This document shows positions 9,401 to 10,227 of a DNA stretch of 10,227 nucleotides, piece by piece. Origin of the DNA: JBBRLG01 sp038231495. GTDB taxonomy: Bacteria > Planctomycetota > Planctomycetia > Gemmatales > Gemmataceae. The DNA is taken from the NCBI GenBank assembly GCA_038231495.1, contig JBBRLG010000256.1, positions 1-10,227 on the forward strand. The letters are read 5' to 3'. Each line of letters begins with the position of its first letter. Position 1 is the first letter of the stretch. The notes beneath the pieces are model-generated. The model was given only the letters and a program-made list of their open reading frames with translations. It was not told the DNA's origin and did not search any database. The position numbers were made by a program, and so were the translations under genes.

Positions 9401-9695
9401 TCGCCGGGTTGGCCGCGCCCGTGCGCGTGACGTTGTTGCCGGCCATCGCCTCGGAAAACTCAATCTGGATCGGCGGGTGCGCGCTGGAGGGCGCGGCAAC
9501 GTTCAACTCGATGCCGCTGCCGTCCGGCGGCAGCACGCCCGCCGCGATGATGGTCGGGACGTTGGAAAGGAGGTGGCGGGCCTCCAGGGCTTCCAAGCCG
9601 AGCCGCCCCTTGCCCCTGCCGTCCGCTTGCGCGGTGGACCGCGGTTTACGCCGCAAGCGTTGCTCGAAGAAACGAACCAGAGAGAAAAACTTCAT
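453..9695 (-). CDS. Giant exported multidomain protein: LEPR-XLL-type N-terminus, FG-GAP propellers, Asp-box propeller, Ig-like domains, DUF4214 repeats
   Basis: A 3080-residue protein, probably displayed on or released from the cell surface for binding; no enzyme active site is recognisable. The start at 9695 is preferred because MKFFSLVRFFEQRLRRK leads into LEALEARHLLS (residues 34-44), the planctomycete N-terminal motif, and GAGG lies 8 bases upstream. An ATG 13 codons earlier (9734) also has AGGA 5 bases upstream and cannot be excluded. Domains: SbsA/Big_5-like Ig about 70-155; FG-GAP/VCBS blades about 164-940; jelly-roll, galactose-binding-like domain from NPGFE, 944-1168; Ig-like 1171-1285; Asp-box propeller 1286-2160 with [ST]xDGGxTW-type motifs at W1346, W1407, W1459, W1530, W2076 and W2124; Big_5-like 2167-2270; Ig-like with FGKWQYSRDGGASW 2283-2400; tandem Ig/cadherin-like 2438-2547 and 2548-2654; eight DUF4214-type units 2664-3080. 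No cysteine is present. The N-terminus is basic and lacks a long hydrophobic core, so the export route is unclear. Domain families are firm; ligand and role are unknown. Confidence 0.93.
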   Translation of the reverse strand: MKFFSLVRFFEQRLRRKPRSTAQADGRGKGRLGLEALEARHLLSNVPTIIAAGVLPPDGSGIELNVAAPSSAHPPIQIEFSEAMAGNNVTRTGAANPANYFIFDSHGKPISVDSATLDGTQTFVTLAYNGGAPLPLDTYTVFVRGNQLFDLVHSLPITDTQQLVAANFGAGNISVISVPGDGTLGAMSNYPTPISPTSFSGAQPIGVALQDLTGDGDLDLVVADAQGRQIDIYKGRPKSGNSGYNLTPDFILNLPSGATPAALVVTPLFGFGGLPDIAVASSRANNVTVFTNNANQPGVLNFSGGTSFAEGGLNPDNMVAADVDGDGRPDLIVANATRDASNNYSFSILRNTGNGQFAAAVVTTVGTFGNPSTGVLVPKAITAAFTSSNFLPDILVSGSSGGTLRFTNQSRPGTIALTNTTLSAITFSALAAGKVQAGGGFLDDVVGTNFGKVYVFANDGAGNLAAPLSFNDGIFNESALALQNVSGGGKKDIVVIGGNFGGGQVSVLKNLSTAVINFAAPKVARTGSNPVALAIGDTNADGMVDVATANAGSADVTILQGNGDGTFVQTTDTPGLNNPIAITSGDLTGDGNLDLVVVENDSANGPRVAVYKGMGGGAYAPPVFFNPALPGHNVRDLVSVTIGKITGGAKPDIIVADREDGVIGILKNKSVSGTIDSTSFAPIQEVFVGEQPTQVVLGDLDNDGKLDLVVAHDRKTGLPSVTQKGVSILLGNGNGTFQGDNEFATDVDASAVAVGDFLKNGVLAFVVADDAAPGHVQLWEGDGAGKFHIRGIYTTGIINPGSITVGDFNNDGYPDLAVASKSNGVTTGGIAVLLNQDATGFGQAIMTSLGINSAQQTIALKSIVATHLDADANLDLVVTTLPGANQTNDVNILTFLGNGDGTFQPPTPYLAGGFSSNPTDVTALNDPLVRVTTFHIAIGVSVINLVRNPGFEAADLTGATGNLLGWQTYDLPDQFGGSHGRWSSQTGGVSPLSGSLVPIPPQGNYQAMLDEANLNPISVNGFNPNAINTYSGTHALYQDIFIPFNANTAGAVTLSLTLYLQSDAPFTNTNLTPALDYRTENTRVANQQVRVDIMDPAGDLLGIDGAHGVLRAEFVTKPSDPTNSSVLFTITDNDLSAFAGKTIRLRIAETNNQGKLIVGVDQVKLIASFVDGVPPILSSVRLQNPGFVGDPNGNTPHTTDTTINGNVNDNGSVNNIAYVEFDPNNDGFNQTDDFKVLTVDPAGNFTFTVPGLVPGLHTIGVRTIDRVGLASPVSTITFFLQGPSFTEFKAVGPGPIDTTNQGVDYVNVTGRTTAVVVDPSDRSGNHLYIGTPNGGIWETTNGGNTWIPRLDYLNDSSGQPVRAPIGALAIAKTNPLILYAGTGVADLNPDSRYGVGVLKSTDGGKTWTIIGNSGTVVGSARISKIVIDNNDPNTVYAGVAAGGANGPGVYRSTDGGLTWVDVLDPATMRLAGTANPPKFLGAGTPLASVTDLVIDPFNSNRLLVALGNIGLANGGPTAGVWRTINKGNSWDQIVGGDLYPNSNLPFGAGVGRITLAIGSGRVGDEANVYVLMGTPPGNNTPPNVDYGRELGLYKTSDNLSNFTKIMLRQNTTPFGDGDPEDGTEIPGLDHNFKDINLLGNDASNVGALAVDPTNPNVVYVGGSRRYAPEGPEAFVPLRLRLSHAFIRVDTGNMNDGHQTDILAFENTGDDLTKDLAGDRSGDLYPPADADDPYIGEGVSWYDLEQESSTFPGLKRDLPPSINNLSFDGQGRLVIGTDGGVFRGVSRGFTYDYSSGGFGILSAATPGITPGLKISSINGNLQITALTSVGVDPAKHNQYYTTQLGAGTAGVASAGLAGFSSEGLTGPGGTGLDVQNAGTVRVVAPVPGAAAGTPSTVFRVWQYARISVDSFGQNIGLRPDFSLDGGLTFNPITSPGISVQDRGAMFPALAVDPNKVFDSGVFQNELLFGTDKVYLTRTTNNAFDPLSSTISPTGGLVTAVAFALSKPGFYYAGTNKGEIFVTTNTGADGFPERDNGLPKAQVNEIVVDPNNALHAFAVFGGLSIPHVWATNDGGMTWTNISGNLANVETHTIAFDPGVTAAAPNGTIYVGNDSGVFATVDGGKNWKSPAAGLPHSPVLDLQFDPKQGVLAAALQGRGIFTFSTDHSGPSIVSLTAPVGSTLNTVFVTFSKSIDPSSLTLSQIKILDPLGNSVTPTGVTLFDPNGDQVKYQISFAPQTTPGLYRVFVGPDVADFNGTKIDQNQNQIPGENPGDIFVGRAFFQPGANAAPVLPANETVLLNNLFEDNLNDAGTDVPTILVRANITDANPGAIKGIAVTNTDSFFGKWQYSRDGGASWTDFGTPSELNARLLENASYNRVRFVPLQFFVGDQTFKFRAWDLSSGLTQPNNTDGGTADTTANGNTTAFSANEATGKLTVLYFNQVPTFTKGPDESVLENSGPASFPNWATNINPGQPIESNQTVTFIVQSDTPSLFAVQPAIASNGTLTFTPGAFQSGTTTVYVRALDNGGTANGGQDTGVLQTFKITILLVNQTPSFTVGPNVTVKVFSGTTTVPRFVTNISAGVGNEQNQGLTFIVTTDRPDLFTVQPSIAPDGTLTFGPANKNIGTATVTVRLMDDAGTANGGVNISAPQTFTITIAAVVASGSANQTWVSQAFRDLLHREIDPNSLAFFTNQLENGLHRFDAALEITNSQEFRTNYVTGLFNKSLGTPPDAKGLSFYIGLINNGDTLVDVRARVLASDAFYFKQNKPSPFSFLNGVYQDVFGHGIDPAGVQKWGTLLAKNGSRFLTALAILTTTDAYTVEVNADFTALLGHVADADGVTYYVSNLLNGFREEGVLGSIVASVEYSNKLIPVYDSTLDRKWLNQVFTDLLNRGADLNALNFFTTELRQGKTRQDVVTQIATSDEYRFLYVSNVFNHALNRQPSAAESSNFVTSVKQGATLEQVQSLLYGSAEYFQTRGKGNNFDFLTALFADVLGAPLDDNSRSLYGSRLAAGASNQSVALSVLTSSSASNVLVGVYYRVYLRRDPDSGLASFVAALQSGTRDEVVLGDFLGSTEYYGKFTK
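456..1697 (-). repeat. DUF4214-type repeats: two 212-residue super-repeats of four units each
   Basis: This C-terminal part of the giant protein contains eight copies of a unit of about 50 residues with the pattern F/Y-x-x-x-L-x-x-x-x-D-x-x-(G/A)-x-x-(F/Y)-x-x-x-L-x-x-G. They begin near residues 2671, 2720, 2774, 2823, 2882, 2931, 2985 and 3033. Spacings of 49, 54, 49, 59, 49, 54 and 48 show that units 1-4 and 5-8 form two copies of a larger block, starting at W2667 (base 1697) and W2879 (base 1061). Matching landmarks are WVSQAF/WLNQVF, LFNKSL/VFNHAL, FSFLNGVYQDVFG/FDFLTALFADVLG and the endings REEGVLGSIVASVEYSNK/RDEVVLGDFLGSTEYYGK. DUF4214 is known from large secreted bacterial proteins; its function is not established. 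In this position it may anchor or help export the protein, which is inference. Confidence 0.85.
1735..2384 (-). repeat. Tandem duplication of a 110-residue Ig/cadherin-like domain
   Basis: Two adjacent domains in the giant protein start with NQVPTFTKGP (residue 2438, base 2384) and NQTPSFTVGP (residue 2548, base 2054), exactly 330 bases apart. Shared landmarks follow in the same order: TNI near the middle, QTVTFIVQSDTPSLFAVQPAI versus a similar GLTFIVTTDRPDLFTVQPSI, then GTLTF, TVYVRALDNGGTANGG versus TVTVRLMDDAGTANGG, and finally QTFKITI versus QTFTITI. The similarity is also visible in the DNA (around 1861-1941 compared with 2191-2271), suggesting a fairly recent duplication. Such domains usually act as rigid spacers or adhesion modules in surface proteins. 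Confidence 0.85.
3310..5840 (-). repeat. Asp-box (BNR-type) beta-propeller region in the giant protein
   Basis: Residues 1286-2128 contain repeated blades of the pattern 'VDPxNPNxxYxGTxxGGVxxSTDGGxTW'. Asp-box motifs are TNGGNTW (W1346), TDGGKTW (W1407), TDGGLTW (W1459), a degenerate INKGNSW (W1530), NDGGMTW (W2076) and VDGGKNW (W2124); LDGGLTF near 1928 is a further degenerate copy. The opening (GPGPI, GRTTAVVVDPSD, LYIGTPNGGIWETTNGG) is typical of the 'WD40/YVTN/BNR-like repeat-containing' secreted proteins and resembles VPS10/sortilin and GH74 propellers. The stretch between about 1535 and 2060 has blades without good Asp boxes and a Gly/Ala-rich segment. I could not identify catalytic residues of a sialidase or GH74 enzyme, so this is called a binding propeller only. 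Confidence 0.8.
6880..9210 (-). repeat. FG-GAP/VCBS propeller blades, about 14 units at roughly 55-residue spacing
   Basis: The core of each blade is 'D-x-(T/N/D)-x-D-G-x-x-D-(L/I)-(V/A)-V-A'. Full acidic, calcium-loop-like copies lie at residues 211 (DLTGDGDLDLVV), 322 (DVDGDGRPDLIV), 537 (DTNADGMVDVAT), 586 (DLTGDGNLDLVV), 699 (DLDNDGKLDLVV) and 807 (DFNNDGYPDLAV). Copies with a damaged or missing acidic loop lie near 164, 272, 384, 444, 484, 647, 757 and 867, and a faint one near 935 (HIAIGVSVINLVRN). GNGDGTF-type turns close several blades. The count is near that of two seven-bladed propellers. FG-GAP repeats are known from integrin alpha-chains and many bacterial secreted proteins, where the acidic loops bind calcium. 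Confidence 0.88.
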
Positions 9696-9703
9696 GGTGA
9701 TAA

Positions 9704-9707
9704 CCTC
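9704..9707 (-). promoter_or_regulatory. Ribosome binding site for the giant gene (preferred start)
   Basis: On the minus strand TGAGGTTATCACC precedes the ATG at 9695, placing GAGG with 8 bases between it and the start codon, a normal Shine-Dalgarno distance. A competing AGGA (bases 9740-9743) sits 5 bases before the alternative ATG at 9734. The choice of 9695 rests mainly on the N-terminal motif context and not on the site itself. Confidence 0.5.
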
Positions 9708-9908
9708 AGGGAGGGCGGCACGTTTCAAAGGCATTTGCTTCCTGGGGAGCGACCGCCGGACTGACTCGATAAGCGGTTGAGGAAGGAGTCAGCTCGGGGT
9801 CCGAACACAGCCAGGGAAGTTTCTCGGGTGCCTTGAAGAGTGCCGATTAGCGGTTTCGCAACCGGTGTTTGGGGTAAGTTTTTTCCAGGCGCCGGCGAAA
9901 TCGAAAGC

Positions 9909-9930
9909 AACCTCTCCACGACGAGAGGTT
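9909..9930. repeat. Inverted repeat, 8-bp stem, in the leader of the giant gene
   Basis: AACCTCTC (9909-9916) and GAGAGGTT (9923-9930) are perfect reverse complements around a 6-base loop (CACGAC). In the minus-strand transcript this forms a compact stem-loop about 215-235 nt upstream of the start codon. One arm (AACCTC in the transcript, bases 9930-9925) is also complementary to GAGGTT (bases 9707-9702), which covers the ribosome binding site. Confidence 0.6.
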
Positions 9931-9945
9931 AGCGGTAAGCAATAG

Positions 9946-9982
9946 TTCCCCTGCGGGGAAGACTTTGAAGTCCCGCTAGGGG
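9946..9982. repeat. Overlapping inverted repeats with two alternative foldings
   Basis: A short hairpin TTCCCC-TGC-GGGGAA occupies 9946-9960. The same bases can instead form a longer stem: CCCCT (9948-9952) with AGGGG (9978-9982) and GCGGG (9953-9957) with CCCGC (9972-9976), a single T at 9977 being bulged, with ACTT/AAGT complementarity in the loop. The two foldings exclude one another. Both lie in the probable transcribed leader of the giant gene. Confidence 0.55.
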
Positions 9983-10032
9983 TGGCAGGCTTGGGTGATT
10001 GTCAGGCTGGCACGAGTTTGCCGTCCCCCGTT

Positions 10033-10057
10033 TCTCGACGCGGTTGGCGAGTCGAGA
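10033..10057. repeat. Inverted repeat, 7-bp stem, in the leader
   Basis: TCTCGAC (10033-10039) and GTCGAGA (10051-10057) are perfect reverse complements separated by 11 bases. It lies about 50-75 nt downstream of the inferred transcription start of the giant gene. It may be a leader stem-loop or a protein-binding dyad; nothing else distinguishes the two. Confidence 0.45.
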
Positions 10058-10083
10058 CGGAAGTGACAAACCGGACGTAACAC

Positions 10084-10103
10084 TTACCCACGCAAATGGG
10101 TAA
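10084..10103. promoter_or_regulatory. Dyad just downstream of the candidate promoter, possible operator or 5'-end hairpin
   Basis: TTACCCA (10084-10090) and TGGGTAA (10097-10103) form a perfect 7-bp inverted repeat with a 6-base spacer. Relative to the candidate promoter on the minus strand it would cover about +6 to +25, a place where a repressor dyad or a 5'-terminal mRNA stabilising hairpin is often found. No known regulator site is recognised. Confidence 0.4.
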
Positions 10104-10115
10104 ACCGATACAGAT

Positions 10116-10144
10116 ATATTAGGCACGCCAATCGTTCCAGACAA
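10116..10144 (-). promoter_or_regulatory. Candidate sigma-70-type promoter for the giant gene
   Basis: On the minus strand TTGTCT (10144-10139; 4 of 6 matches to TTGACA) is followed after exactly 17 bases by TAATAT (10121-10116; 4 of 6 to TATAAT), in the most A+T-rich part of the window. An A7 tract (10164-10158 on this strand) lies about 14 bases upstream of the -35 box, where an UP element would be. The start of transcription would be near 10109, giving a leader of about 414 nt. The matches are moderate, and planctomycete promoters are not well characterised, so this is a candidate only. Confidence 0.35.
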
Positions 10145-10178
10145 CACGTCACAACCCTTTTTTTCCGAACGCCCGTAG

Positions 10179-10199
10179 CCACAAGCGGTCCGCTTGTGG
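10179..10199. repeat. Palindromic repeat element, complete copy
   Basis: CCACAAGCGG (10179-10188) and CCGCTTGTGG (10190-10199) form a perfect 10-bp inverted repeat around a single T. A second, incomplete copy starts at 10210. The right arm of this copy with the following G (10190-10200) is also perfectly complementary to the left arm of the next copy (10210-10220), giving an alternative 11-bp stem with a 9-base loop. This looks like a REP-type intergenic palindrome or a terminator of a gene beyond the right edge. Confidence 0.7.
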
Positions 10200-10209
10200 G
10201 TGACCGTCT

Positions 10210-10227
10210 CCCACAAGCGGGCCGCTT
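10210..10227. repeat. Palindromic repeat element, second copy cut by the window end
   Basis: CCCACAAGCGG (10210-10220), a G, then CCGCTT (10222-10227) repeats the element at 10179-10199, with the centre base changed from T to G. The copies are about 32 bases apart. The element is truncated only by the end of the window; whether further copies follow cannot be seen. Confidence 0.65.

Larger units (their letters stand above)
9735..10227. other. Intergenic region and leader of the giant gene; no convincing gene
   Basis: No frame in this stretch of 493 bases has the composition or motifs of a real protein. It is richer in A+T than the coding part in places (10100-10170) and contains a series of inverted repeats listed separately: 9909-9930, 9948-9982, 10033-10057, 10084-10103 and the palindromic elements from 10179. 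A small stem CGGTT-TCGC-AACCG (9851-9864) is followed by TTTTTT (9880-9885 region) on the plus strand, but the stem is only 5 bp. Read on the minus strand, the region is the upstream control region and probable untranslated leader of the giant gene. Confidence 0.6.

Noticed and set aside
8808..9764. Plus-strand open frame of 318 codons opposite the N-terminal part of the giant gene
   Set aside because: Antisense shadow with biased composition and no recognisable domain; it also runs through the start region of the giant gene.
9725..9919. Minus-strand open frame of 64 codons in the leader
   Set aside because: No motif, no clear ribosome binding site and no composition typical of coding sequence; a leader peptide cannot be fully excluded.
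9929..10216. Minus-strand open frame of 95 codons upstream of the giant gene
   Set aside because: It runs through several inverted repeats and the candidate promoter, has no recognised motif, and its start lies within the palindromic repeat; unlikely to be a protein.
10179..10227. Possible CRISPR repeats at the right edge
   Set aside because: The copies are only about 32 bases apart with an 11-base spacer, are fully palindromic, and no cas gene is in view.

Overview
The window looks like chromosomal DNA from a Planctomycetota bacterium, most likely of the Gemmata type. Three things point there. The base composition is GC-rich. The giant protein carries a basic N-terminus ending in LEALEARHLLS, the LEPR-XLL-like motif found at the start of many large planctomycete exported proteins. 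The same protein combines FG-GAP/VCBS propeller repeats, an Asp-box (BNR-type) propeller, Ig-like domains and C-terminal DUF4214 repeats, a mixture typical of that phylum. No species can be named from the sequence alone.

Layout. (1) Positions 1-357, plus strand: the last 118 codons of a sigma-54-dependent, NtrC-like transcription regulator, comprising the end of the AAA+ domain and a Fis-type helix-turn-helix. (2) Positions 358-452: a short convergent gap with a strong 15-bp-stem hairpin (380-427) that can serve as terminator for both flanking genes. (3) Positions 453-9695, minus strand: one 3080-residue gene that fills 90% of the window. It encodes a cysteine-free mosaic protein. In order it has the N-terminal motif, an SbsA/Big_5-like Ig domain, about 14 FG-GAP blades, a galactose-binding-like jelly roll, an Ig-like domain, an Asp-box propeller, a second Big_5-like domain, a planctomycete-type Ig-like domain, a tandem pair of 110-residue Ig/cadherin-like domains, and eight DUF4214-type units arranged as two 212-residue super-repeats. 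(4) Positions 9696-10227: about 530 bases without a convincing gene. It holds a candidate promoter for the giant gene, a roughly 414-nt leader rich in inverted repeats, and at the right edge a palindromic repeat present once in full and once cut by the window end.

The two genes are convergent and need not be related in function. The giant protein is best read as an exported surface or extracellular-matrix protein built for binding. No catalytic site could be identified. The most noteworthy observations are the hierarchical internal duplications (14-15 blades, 110-aa Ig pair, 4+4 DUF4214 units), the complete absence of cysteine in 3080 residues, the lack of a classical signal peptide, and the structured leader. 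I saw no CRISPR array, tRNA, rRNA, insertion sequence or defence system.
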